The translations under genes were made by a program, and so were the position numbers. Below, piece by piece: positions 30,301 to 43,500 of a DNA stretch of 64,000 bases. The notes beneath the pieces were generated by a model. It was given only the letters and a program-made list of their open reading frames with translations. It was not told where the DNA came from and searched no databases. The stretch spans positions 62,001-126,000 of the forward strand of contig JAVYIG010005374.1 of NCBI GenBank assembly GCA_035222895.1, in the 5' to 3' direction. The DNA is from Strongylocentrotus droebachiensis. Taxonomy: Eukaryota; Echinodermata; Echinoidea; Camarodonta; Strongylocentrotidae. Numbering within the stretch: the stretch's first letter is position 1; each line of letters starts with the position of its first letter.

Positions 30301-31585
30301 AAAGTATTCATGACAAATATAAATGCATTCAAACTGTTTAAAATGTGGTATGAACCTTGGTATTTGCAGAGTAAACTGTTTATATAAAATCTTGTACAAA
30401 CATTCTCATACGAGCAAATACACTTGTAGCTCGTTTACACCAATGTCCAAAATCGTGATTTGACTGAAGTATGGAAATTTTACACTGGAAGGAACTCGTA
30501 CAACAAGAGTATCCTATGTATGCATTTATTTTGCCTTACAAGTTACGACCCCGTGGTCTAACTTCCATCGTAATATCGGGATGTTGGAGAAATGGCGATG
30601 CTTGGACCCTCGTGTAAAAGGGCCAATACATCGAGTGGTCTGCATACAGTACTGGATCATTGCTCAGTACTGTTACCATTGACTGGTTATTGATGTGAAT
30701 GATTAACACAAAGATAGATATGAATTGTGCAAAGGGTACAAAGGTATAAGGCAGGATAATCATTCGGCTTGTCTTTCTTTCTGGGTTATACGCCCTTATG
30801 AATATTATGATTGATTTGCTCTTGAATAGGCCTACGGTATAAGGTATAAGTAATCACATACAAACTGTTCATGTTTGGCAGGTGTTTGGTTAGTAAAGGT
30901 TACAACAGTTTTTTATCGAAAGAACATCTTCGATTCTCTATTGGGTGGACACGCCTCATGGGTTTAGGGGGCTGTTAGAGGAGAGCAGCCCGTAAAAAGA
31001 CATGTCTCCGAACTTCAAAGCACATCGGTAGCAATCGCAGACTTTTGGACAGAAAAGAAGAAATGGAACATCAGTCGCCTCTGCCATACTGTTAAGGACT
31101 ACTACTGTGATTCAGTCAGAACATGGGATGTGTGGGCCGCTGTCAACTTCTAAAAGGGATAAGGAAAGAAAAAACAAAACTACATTCAGTTACTGTAATT
31201 TTCCTGTTTCACCTCTTATAATTATTAATGATATTAAAATAATTTTGATTCATATATATATATATATAAATAGCGCTCAATGCAATGCCTTTGTTGGCTT
31301 TACAGTATAGGCCTGGCCTGATCATTCAGATCCATGAACACGCACAACGCACATCTTCAATCAATTTGAGTGTTTATATCTGCCATAATCATACTGACCA
31401 CCTTGCAGGAATATACAAAAGTCACTTATGATAACTTCTGCCATTCTGCTAGTCAAATCTACCTTGGCAATATTAATGGTTTGATAAAGGAGCGCCTTGA
31501 AAGGGCTCGTTACTTTGCATATTTGGTGATCTGAAATTCTTTTCAAAATGGTTATGTGGGATGAAGTACACACTCATCTACTTAA

Positions 31586-32312
31586 CCCTAATAAGGCCGG
31601 GGGGGGGGGGGGCATTATGCCCCCCTCCACGATTTTTCCGATTCCTCGGGAACACATATGGATGCCGCCCCGCCGCTCGCTGACGTTTTTCTTTCGAGTC
31701 TTTCGCATCTTTAAACAATTTTTTTGTTGAAAATCGGACCTAAAGTTTCAAGGTCACGTGACCTTTTGTCTTTGCATGTCAGCCCGAAAATCGCTCATTT
31801 TTGTGATTTGTGTATAAAACATATGGAAATGTCATTTTTTCTAAAAATAGATCAAACATTGGCTATTGGTTCTTGTTTAATGATTAGGTGGTTGTTTTGG
31901 GGTCAAAATAGTTGAATTTTAGTAAGAAATGAAATAAAACAACAAACACAAACAAATACATAAGTTAAAAAAACATTGAAATACATAAGAAATTATCAAA
32001 ACAAGAGATAACTTAAGGAATAAGCTGACTCTTCCAAATTTTGTTGTATTATTATTCTAAATGTTCTAATGAATATATGTGGTGAAAAAGAATGCTTAAC
32101 TATGAATAATATATGATTTATGGCTAATATTGATTTTATGACCTTATTTGCATAAATTACCATAAATATGCAAATAGGTAAAGTTTTCAAAAAATTGAAA
32201 TTATCATATTATTCTTAACACTTCACTTGACATGCGTGCAAATTTTCGTGGAGATCTTAAGGGGGGCCATAACGGCCGTACTAAGACTTCAAATAGCCCG
32301 GCCATTTTAGGG
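31586..32312. mobile_element. piggyBac-type non-autonomous element (TTAA target site)
   Basis: Inverted ends CCCTAATAAGGCCGGG and CCCGGCCATTTTAGGG flanked by TTAA at 31582-31585 and 32313-32316. A TTAA duplication with CCC-starting termini is characteristic of piggyBac elements. The 727-bp body has no transposase, hence a MITE. It includes a G-run at about 31600 and the internal palindrome GGTCACGTGACC. Confidence 0.6.
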
Positions 32313-32581
32313 TTAAATGCTCAATATGATTTTGTCTTATTGTATTTTGTTCACTATCTCATGATCAAATATTTCTGTGTCTCAATTCAATAATAGTTAT
32401 TTACTAATTCGCAGGCTCAAATGGAAATAAATACTTTCCTCTTTAAAAGAAGGTAATAACAGTTTCATTGGGCGTTGGAAGAGGGGAAGTGTAGTAACAT
32501 CTTATTGGCAGTAAAACCATATTATTGTCACCGAATCACAATAACAAAATTGAATGTAATCTTTGTCCTATTTATTCCCAG

Positions 32582-32723
32582 CTTTGGCAGTCAGCCATAT
32601 GCGTTGCAGTGCTGACCATGATGTATGTAGTGGCGCTATCCGATGAGGATGTGTGTATAAGATCAAACATCACCTGTTCATGTTCTTCTCCATTGACGTC
32701 ACGACCACCCAGACCTTCATTTG
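32582..32723 (+). CDS. Gene B candidate signal-peptide exon
   Basis: An open 142-nt segment after tttattcccag and before g/gtgagt, phase 0 in and phase 1 out, which fits the following sushi exon. It encodes a hydrophobic stretch ([16 protein letters not shown]) followed by a Cys-containing polar segment ([14 protein letters not shown]). This looks like most of a signal peptide whose Met would come from a small upstream exon; no in-frame ATG precedes the hydrophobic core. The call rests on phase and hydrophobicity only. Confidence 0.5.
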
Positions 32724-35700
32724 GTGAGTACAATACGTGTTGCACTCGAGGTGTCATTTAGCTGACGTAGGGCTGCGTCATGGAGTGCTGCAGCTTTTGA
32801 TGCGCCATGCGAAAGTGTTATCGTACAAAGAGTGGTTGCATAATAACAGGAGTAAACATTTTGTTTAAGTTCCTGCGTATGGGCTACTACCCTTATCAGC
32901 TCAATTCGACGCGAAATGTTTGACGCAATCAAAATGACGCCTCATGTACTACGAGCATATCATTAAAAGCATTAGTTTTAGCTCCATTCGATCACCAATG
33001 TAGAATAAATGTATAAAGGTATACACTTCGGAAGATTTTCATCAAACGTAATATAAAAATCGGGTCAAGTTTACAGTCGATAGTAAGTATCAACGTTTTT
33101 ATTGCAATAAGAATTAACGTGATAGAGATATATGGGAATATCCGGTATACCTCTGATTTCCCCCTCGTTTTGAGTTCAGCTTGTTCCGACTGATTGCGCA
33201 CCGTTGTGTAAATATTCAACGAAATGTTTGTTAACACGATTGATAATATGTTAGAATTAAATTAAAACCGTCTTTAATAAAATATTCATGAATGGATGAC
33301 TCCCATAGTCGTACTGTTATATACGCATAGACTGGGGGTGATAACACCCTCTCTCGACGCTCTTCCTTACATCTTTAGGTGTTACCTAAAGCTATTGTTG
33401 GAATACACACTTTTCTCCCTTATGTAACAAGCTGAAATGCAAAATTAAAATTAAAATGATATTTTGTCTTTTAAAAGTATTCTCTGTGATCGAGAACAAA
33501 AATAGTTGAAAGCCAATAGTTGTAATACAGTGTCTATATTTACCGGTCTGATTATTTCCTTCTCGTTTCCATGAAAGCTGAATGCTCTGTCGGACAACTA
33601 CCAGATCACCTCACATCGCAGACCTGCAGGACCAATGATAGTGTATCATGTAATACAGTATGCATGTTTCAGTGTGATGCAGGATACACCATCACTCACA
33701 ATAAATCCATCGTCTGTGAAATAGGAATGTTTACACCTGACATTCCATCGTGCAATGGTAAGATTTTTCATGAATATCCCCTAACTGTTCTCAGAAAGTT
33801 CAAATTCTTTTTCCTATGCTTCAAGGGAGGGCTTCAAGGGAGCGCTTCCACCAAGCATCTAGACAAAGAACTAGATAGTTTATTCCTCAGCACTACATCC
33901 TGACTTATGGATCCTGCTGAGTATCGTCGTAGAAGTAGAAGTAGAAGTATATCTATAGTGGCGTAGCTATAGACCAATGAGAAGCACGTACCCTCTTCCC
34001 ATCAACTGGTGTATGGGGCGCCAAGTGTTACCCTAGTTTTTCGGTATAAAATCACCTCATTTTGTTACAAAATTTGTACCGAATTCATTTTGTTACAAAA
34101 TGATTTGTACCGAATTTATTTTGTAACAAAATTTTATTTTGTTAGAAACTTTTGTAACAAAATAAATTTTGTTACAAAATGATTTGTACCGAATTTATTT
34201 TGTTACAAAATTTTTACCGAATTCATTTTGTTACAAAATGATTTGTACCGAATTCGTTTTGTTACAAAATCATTTTTACGGAATTCATTTTGTTACAAAA
34301 TTATTTTTACCGAATCTATTTTGTTACAAAATTTGTACTGAATTGATTTTGTTGCAAAATGACTTTTACCGAATTCATTTTGTTACAAAATGACTTTGTA
34401 CCGAATACATTTTGTACCGAAAAACCAGGGTAACACTTGGCGCCTTTGGACGCCAAGTGTTACCCAGGTTTTTTCGGTAACACTTTGCGCAAAATAAATT
34501 GTGAGGGCTCACATGCCTCCGGGTAATAGTGTTGAATTTCACTTTTGTGAGCCCTGGCCCACATGTTGCTCCCTCCCTTTTCCTTTTGTATTGTTTATGT
34601 ATTGCATGATCTGTCAAAATGTATTTGTATTGTGCTTTTATGACTGGCCTAATAAATAATAATAATAATAATAATAACATAATGTTGTTACAAAATACAG
34701 TTTTGAGTATATTCTGTGACAAAATGAGGTGATTTTATACCGAAAAACCAGGGTTACACTTGGCGACCCAAGGCGCAAAGTGTTACCGAAAAAACCAGGG
34801 TAACACTTGGCGTCCAAAGGCGCCAAGTGTTACCCTGGTTTTTCGGTACTAAATGAATTCGGTAAAAGTCATTTTGCAACAAAATCAATTCAGTACAAAT
34901 TTTGTAACAAAATAGATTCGGTAAAAATAATTTTGTAACAAAATGAATTCCGTAAAAATGATTTTGTAAAAAAACGAATTCGGTACAAATCATTTTGTAA
35001 CAAAATGAATTCGGTAAAAATTTTGTAACAAAATAAATTCGGTACAAATCATTTTGTAACAAAATGAATTCGGTACAAATTTTGTAACAAAATGAGGTGA
35101 TTTTATACCGAAAAACTAGGGTAACACTTGGCGCCCCATACTGGTGATGACAAATGAAAGAAAGAAAGAAGAGAGAGAGGGGAGAGAGAGGAGAGAGAGA
35201 GAGAGAGAGAGAGACTCTGAGACAGAAAGAGAGAGAGAGACACAGAAGATGGACAGAGAGAGGGGAGAGGAGGAAGAGGTGGAGAGGGGTAGAGGGGAAG
35301 GGATGGGGGAGGGAGAGGGGAGATGGAGGGATCATGCGTTAATGAGAAGAAGGTTTTACGACCCCCCACTCACACCCTGCTTTTACTGTTACTCTGTTTG
35401 GGTTTTTTTTTCTCCCCGAAGGTCTCCAATGCACCAGTAAGACAATTATACCTGAACCCATTCTAACATCACTGTTTACACCAGCCTATCTATTTATATG
35501 CCCTCCCCCCCATAAAAAAAAGAAGAAGATATATACATACTGTACGTCTTGGCTAGTCTACTATCATATTTTGTCTACTATCATATATTATCAAATTAGG
35601 CCAATTGCACTTTCTGATCTCTACTTTTGTGACCTCCTACTTTTATCAGAGACGGATGAATGTGCTTCTAACCCGTGTGTTAACAATGGTACATGTATAG

Positions 35701-37527
35701 ATCTCTTAAATGACTATAATTGTACCTGTGTACCTGGATATGAAGGCAAGAACTGCCAGAACGGTAAGTCGTTTTCATAATTATATACGTTGTGTATGAC
35801 TATTAAACATATACGTACTAAGCAAAGCAATAAACATCTCTTTCTTTCGTAGTACCGTACCAGAATGTTCATGATTGATCTTTTATTTATTTATTGGCTC
35901 CATCAGTAGTTAAATACTGTTTTCCGTGGAGGCCCTACAAAAAATACAACATTTGCAAACATTTCGACGTAAACAATACAAATCGAGACAAAATAAATTT
36001 AGGTACAACATTTTCGAACAAAAGAAAATAAACAAAAAACAACACAATGGACCAGTTCAATTATTACGATAATCATAACGCCAAAACAAAAGAATAAATG
36101 ACGAATTTGATGGCGCATTTCTTAACAAATTAGGTAAATTATTCCGAAGAGCCGCACCATGTTTTCCCATCTGTGTTTTTATTTTGCGCGTTCTAATGTT
36201 TTGTACATATTGGGATTTTTGAATCATTTGTAAAATATAGATCGGAGTTTGATTATTAATTCCACCTATTTTGAATGCTAACCCAACTTGAGTCTATCAA
36301 CTTTTCTTCAGTCGGGGTTCTTACATTGGCCTCCAGGATTACTCTGACCATTTTCTTGTGTTGTTTAATGATTACATCTCGGACTTTTGTGAACAATTAA
36401 ACCGTGTATTACAGCAATATTCAAATAAATAAAGGCAAAATTAATGCATTGGCAAGAAGCTTCAGTCCCTCCAAAGGTAGGTATCTTTTTGAACGATCAA
36501 GTAATGCTACCCTTGACCCTATCTTTTTACTTGTTTTTGTCACATGTTCTTTCCAGATGAATGTTGGATCTAGCCAGACTCTACGTATCTATAGGTATAA
36601 ACCTGAGAGATTTGGTGTTGCTCGAGTTGAATGCGAAAAGATTTTTCAAGTTTAGCTAATTTTATTTGTGAACCAAATAACATAAATTCTGTTTTTGTGT
36701 GGTTTAATACCAGGTTGTTTTCTTTGACCTACTCATAAACTAGTTTTCAATCAGGTTCAAGGCCGATTCAACGTCCTCACTTCTTGGACTACTAAAAACA
36801 GTACAGCATTACAGTACAAAAGTGGACCTGAATTGGCGCCTTGTGGTACGCCTGACACAGTCGTATCCCAATCTGATTCAAATTGTCCAAGTAAAACTGT
36901 TTGTTTCCAATCACTCAAATATTCCATGAACCAATCAGTTTCTTGACCCAGTATACCGTACTTAAACAACTTTTCTAACAGTATTTTACGATCTACAGCG
37001 TCGAAAGCCTTGTGCAGGTCTATGAAGATCGCGTCTGTCATGTGACCCTTGTCTATATGTCTGTAAATAAAGCCAGAAACATAGGTTAAAACAATCTATG
37101 ACCTTTACGAAAGCCTGATTGATTCGGAGAGAGAACATTCTTTTCTGGGAGATTTAATTCGTTTACAATAACAGATTTATCAGCTTCAACGACTCCATTG
37201 ATCTTCAAACCATGTATATCATTTACAGATTAATGCATTAAAAGATTTTAGGAGTTTCCAAAGGTTCCGGGGGTTTGTCTTATTTTCTTGAACACCAGTC
37301 TCATAATACTTTTTTTTCAAGGTAGTTCGCAAATTGTTGAGGTGATTTCGAACCCCTCTGTATGATACAATAAACAAGTAGCAAATCATTATAAATATAC
37401 AACACACTGAATTGTTAAAGCTTAGGGGCGCAGCCCCGAAACAAATAGAACTATTGGAGTCACCGACTTCCTCGGAAAGAAGGCAGGGGATATTTGTTTT
37501 ATATCCTGCATCAACAATTACAAACAC

Positions 37528-37562
<35 letters not shown>

Positions 37563-40500
37563 CAAAAAAATAATAAAAAGAACAATTAATTTGAAATATA
37601 ATGTTTTAAACATTGTAATAATTTTTGTTGAATTTAACGAAATTTATCAATTTTTGTTTTCAACTCCCAAATATAGTACTAACAAATAGTACTTTTTCAG
37701 GGCAATCTTAAAATGGTTGAACAAATTTTGGTCTTGTAAAGAGCTCTTAACAGATCAAACCCAATATAATTTTGATTCAGGATATAATATTAATTATTAT
37801 AGGTTTTCTTTCCGTTTTTCATTCAGTTTCAAAACGTTTTCATTCAATCTCGTCCCGAAACTTCCTTTACATAACACAGTCAATTTCGTCTGTTGGCATT
37901 CATTTTCGAACTTTGTCCAATTTTTAAAAATCATTTTACGTCCAATTTCGTCGAAGAAAAATCAAGTTCATCATCCACGGCTGCCCTTTTGCAATTTTCA
38001 TGAATAATTTTCGTCACTTTTTAATCGATTTCATCAAAGCGACATTCAAGTTCGTCACTTGTTTGTTTGTTATAGTAATTACGCTTTGTCTTTTCATTTC
38101 TTCCTGAAACTTGCTGTATGTTTATACGTTTGCATTATTTTTGAACACTGAGCGTAGGTCTAATAATATTCATTTTCAGTACCATTAGCGTCGACAATTG
38201 CTTTTTTTTTTTTAAATACATGTATCTGAGTTTCACATTCTTAATTTTGGCTATGCATTGATTGTTCAAGTTTTTATCAGGTTGAATATACGATGAGCAA
38301 CAATGTAAATTATTAGTGTGGATACAATGCCACCAACTATTACAGGGGATTTCATTTTGTTCACACAAAGTATGCTGTGGATAACAGCTTATGGGAAAAT
38401 CCATACTTTTGTTTCTCTCGTCGAGAACAATCGACTAAAATATGCCTTCGTGTCATTCAATTCCATGAATTCCATGATTCCATGGAAATTCATGAAAGAA
38501 AACCTGTCTGTACACCTGTCAATTAAAATGTGTATGTTTTTCTTATCTGATTAAGAAACTTGATTTGACATTGACGAAATATGATGCACAATGATTACAT
38601 TGATCGGACAAAGTTCTACAATCGAAATTGAGGTGTGCAAGATCACAAAGTTTAGTGACAAAATTGAGGTGTGCAAGATCACAAAGTTTAGTGACGAAAT
38701 TGAATGAAACAAGTGTTAAAATGGACAGAAAAACTTATAATAGAAATTTCAAATATGGCAAGTAACTTGTACACATTGCTGCAGTAACTTACGCAACATA
38801 AGATGTGTTTGCTTGATTCTTTGTTTTGTTTTACGAATCACGAACTGCGCATAAGTCCGTTGCTCAACAGTCACTATCTGCGTACGAACTACTGCGTCAG
38901 CGACTATTGCAATCTTTTGCGCGCCAAGTGAAATTAAGTTCAAAATGGACAGTGCAAAATTCGCTTTGAATCGCTGTTATTTCGCATCACAGACTTAATT
39001 GGCTCATGTAATACCGCAATCTAAAAGACTCCTCGTGTGAAATGGGCTTTCTAATCTCTAAACTGCAATATGTATTAAAAAAAGATGTATATAGGACCAG
39101 TATTATCCACCACAGGGTAATTTTTTTGTTCGCAGTTTTTTCCCTTCAGAAATCATTTAACTAGAATTAGTGTCATTTAAATTATTCATAGGAAGTACTC
39201 AAAATATTGATGTAGATAATTTATTTATTTAATCACATTGTAACATCCTACTTTTGTGATTGTGTAAATGAAGAAAGACAAAATCAATTAATATTTTGAC
39301 TTGTTGTGTGTCTCCATTTTCAAATTAAATACGAAATTTTGACTACTAAAATATCATAATAATCCTGGGATTGTCTTTGTTCTTCTCACACAGCGACCGT
39401 ACCATCTACCGCTACTTCAGCTTCTAACCCTCCAACGGACTCGACGTCTTCACCATCATCAACCCCCTCATCGGCAGAACCTTGTAAAAGATTATTGATT
39501 ATTCCCGATATACAATTAACTAAATTGACATAATGTTGATGATGATGATAATGATGATAATAATAATAATAATAATGATGATAATGATGTTAATGATAAT
39601 AATAATAGTAATAATAATGATGATATGATGTTAATGATAATGAAAGTAATAATAATGATGGCCATGAAACTACTACTATATACTATTTCGTCTACTACTA
39701 TTACTAGTAATAAAAATAATAATGATAACAATATATAGATAGCGATCAATTTAACATAACAATGATAATGATGATCATGACCTTTACCTAATTGCTATGA
39801 AATAATGTATGCTGCATATGAGTAGGCATCCAAGGGACCGGCGACTTTAAGTCCTCTCCAAGGGAATTAGTAATGAGGATTAATGCCTTAGTTTGGTTTC
39901 AAACCCGGGATCGTTTACGGGATCACTTGTCTACCACTGAGCCGTTGCACTTTTTCCTTTTGACACCATTTTTTTGTGTCATTTTGTAAATGATTTTCAA
40001 AATCAGTTCATATTTGTATTTGTTGTGTGTGTCCAATTAAAAAGAAGAAAAAAACACAAACTATGAACGGTGACATATCATAATAACCCTTAGATTATCT
40101 TTGTTCTTCTCACACAGCGACCTTACCATTTACCGATACTTCAGCTTCTAACACTCCAACAGAATTGACGTCTTCACCATCATCAACCCCCTCATCGACA
40201 GAACCTGGTAAAAGATTATTGATTATTACCGATATACAATTAAATCAATTTAACATAATAATGATAATGATGATCATGACCTTTACCTAATTGCTATGAA
40301 ATAATGTATGCTGCATATAAGTAAGCATCCAAGGGACCGGCGACTTTAAGTCCTCTCCGAGGGAATTAGTAATGAGGATCAATGCCTTACCTTGGTTTAG
40401 AACCAGGGACCTTCTGTTTACGGGACCACTTGTCTACCACTGAGCCGTTGCACTTTTTCCTTTTGACACCATATCTTTGTGTCATTTTGTAAATGATTTT

Positions 40501-43500
40501 CAAAATCAGTTCATATTTGCATTTGTTGTGTGTGTCCAATTAAAAAGAAAGAAAAACACAAACTATAAATGGTGAAATATCATAATAACCCTGAGATTAT
40601 CTTTGTTCTTCTCACACAGCGACCGTACCATCTACCGCTACTTCAGCTTCTAACCCTCCAACGGACTCGACGTCTTCACCATCATCAACCCCCTCACCGA
40701 CAGAACCTGGTAAAAGATTATTGATTATTACCGATATACAATTAACTAAATTGGCATAGTGGTGATCAGTGATAATGATAATGATAATAATAATAGTAAT
40801 AATAATGATGATATGATGTTAATGATAATAAAAGTAATAATAATGATGGTCATGAAACTACTACTATATACTACTTCGACTACTACTCCTATTACTAGTA
40901 ATAACAATAATAATGATAACAATATTTAGATAGCGATCAATTTAACATAATAATGATAATGATGATCATGACCTTTACCTAATTGCTATGAAATAATGTA
41001 TGCTGCATATAAGTAAGCATCCAAGGGACCGGTGACTTTAAGTCCTCTCCGAGGGAATTAATAATGAGGATCAATGCCTTACCTTGGTTTAGAACCAGGG
41101 ACCTTCTGTTTACGGGACCACTTGTCTACCACTGAGCCGTTGCACTTTTTCCTTTTGACACCATTTTTTTTCCTCCATTTTGTCAATGATTTTCAAAATC
41201 AGTTCATATTTGTATTTGTTGTGTGTGTCCAATTAAAAAGAAAGAAAAACACAAACTATGAATGGTGAAATATCATAATAACCCTGAGATTATCTTTGTT
41301 CTTCTCACACAGCGACCGTACCATCTACCGCTACTTCAGCTTCTAACCTTCCAACGGACTCGACGTCTTCACCATCATCAACGACCTCGTCGACAGAACC
41401 TGGTAAAAGATTATTGATTATTACCGATATACAATTAACTAAATTGGCATAGTGGTGATGATGATGATAATGATAATAATAATAATAATAATGATGATAT
41501 CATGTTAAAGATAATAATAATAGTAATAATAATGATGGTCATGAAACTACTTCTATATACTACTTCGACAACTACTATTACTAATAATAAAAATAATAAT
41601 GATAACAATATGTAGATAGCGATCAATTAAACATAATAATGATAATGATGACCATGACCTTTACCTAATTGCTATGAAATAATGTATGCTGCATATAAGT
41701 AAGCATTCAAGGGACCGGCGACTTTAAGTCCTCTCCGAGGGAATTAGTAATGAGGATCAATGCCTTACCTTGGTTTAGAACCAGGGACCTTCTGTTTACG
41801 GGACCACTTGTCTACCACTGAGCCGTTGCACTTTTTCCTATTGACACCATTTTTTTTTCCATTTTGTCAATGACTTTCAAAATCAGTTCATATTTGTATT
41901 TGTTGTGTGTGTCCAATTAAAAAGAAAGAAAAACACAAACTATGAACGGTGAAATATCATAATAACCCTGAGATTATCTTTGTTCTTCTCACACAGCGAC
42001 CGCACCATCTACCGCTACTTCAGCTTCTAACCCTCCAACGGACTCGACGTCTTCACCATCATCAACCCCCTCATCGGCAGAACCTGGTAAAAGATTATTG
42101 ATTATTACCGATATACAATTAACTAAATTGGCATAGTGGTGATGATGATGATAATGATAATAATAATAATAATAATGATGATATGATGTTAATGATAATA
42201 ATAATAGTATGACGGTCATGAAACTACTTCTATATACTACTTCGACTACTACTCCTATTACTAGTAATAACAATAATAATGATAACAATTTTTAGATAGC
42301 GATCAATTTAACATAATAATGATAATGATGATCATGACCTTTACCTAATTGCTATGAAATAATGTATGCTGCATATAAGTAAGCATCCAAGGGACCGGTG
42401 ACTTTAAGTCCTCTCCGAGGGAATTAATAATGAGGATCAATGCCTTACCTTGGTTTAGAACCAGGGACCTTCTGTTTACGGGACCACTTGTCTACCACTG
42501 AGCCGTTGCACTTTTTCCTTTTGACACCATTTTTTTTTCCTCCATTTTGTCAATGATTTTCAAAATCAGTTCATATTTGTATTTGTTGTGTGTGTCCAAT
42601 TAAAAAGAAAGAAAAACACAAACTATGAATGGTGAAATATCATAATAACCCTGAGATTATCTTTGTTCTTCTCACACAGCGACCGTACCATCTACCGCTA
42701 CTTCAGCTTCTAACCTTCCAACGGACTCGACGTCTTCACCATCATCAACGACCTCGTCGACAGAACCTGGTAAAAGATTATTGATTATTACCGATATACA
42801 ATTAACTAAATTGGCATAGTGGTGATGATGATGATAATGATAATAATAATAATAATAATGATGATATGATGTTAAAGATAATAATAATAGTAATAATAAT
42901 GATGGTCATGAAACTACTTCTATATACTACTTCGACAACTACTATTACTAATAATAAAAATAATAATGATAACAATATGTAGATAGCGATCAATTAAACA
43001 TAATAATGATAATGATGACCATGACCTTTACCTAATTGCTATGAAATAATGTATGCTGCATATAAGTAAGCATTCAAGGGACCGGCGACTTTAAGTCCTC
43101 TCCGAGGGAATTAGTAATGAGGATCAATGCCTTACCTTGGTTTAGAACCAGGGACCTTCTGTTTACGGGACCACTTGTCTACCACTGAGCCGTTGCACTT
43201 TTTCCTATTGACACCATTTTTTTTTCCATTTTGTCAATGACTTTCAAAATCAGTTCATATTTGTATTTGTTGTGTGTGTCCAATTAAAAAGAAAGAAAAA
43301 CACAAACTATGAACGGTGAAATATCATAATAACCCTGAGATTATCTTTGTTCTTCTCACACAGCGACCGCACCATCTACCGCTACTTCAGCTTCTAACCC
43401 TCCAACGGACTCGACGTCTTCACCATCATCAACCCCCTCATCGGCAGAACCTGGTAAAAGATTATTGATTATTACCGATATACAATTAACTAAATTGGCA

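Larger units (their letters stand above)
25862..31585. other. Intergenic region between duplicated block 1 and gene B
   Basis: Duplication similarity stops near 25870. Apart from the GA microsatellite, the SINE near 27250 and short T/A runs, I see no exon with supported splice sites or coding bias. Confidence 0.5.

Noticed and set aside
34754-35335. 193-codon minus-strand ORF
   Set aside because: Reads through the foldback arm units and the GA tract; the opposite arm gives the same peptide at 34169-34393.
36404-36655. 83-codon plus-strand ORF
   Set aside because: Antisense to the decayed minus-strand LINE; no splice or domain support.
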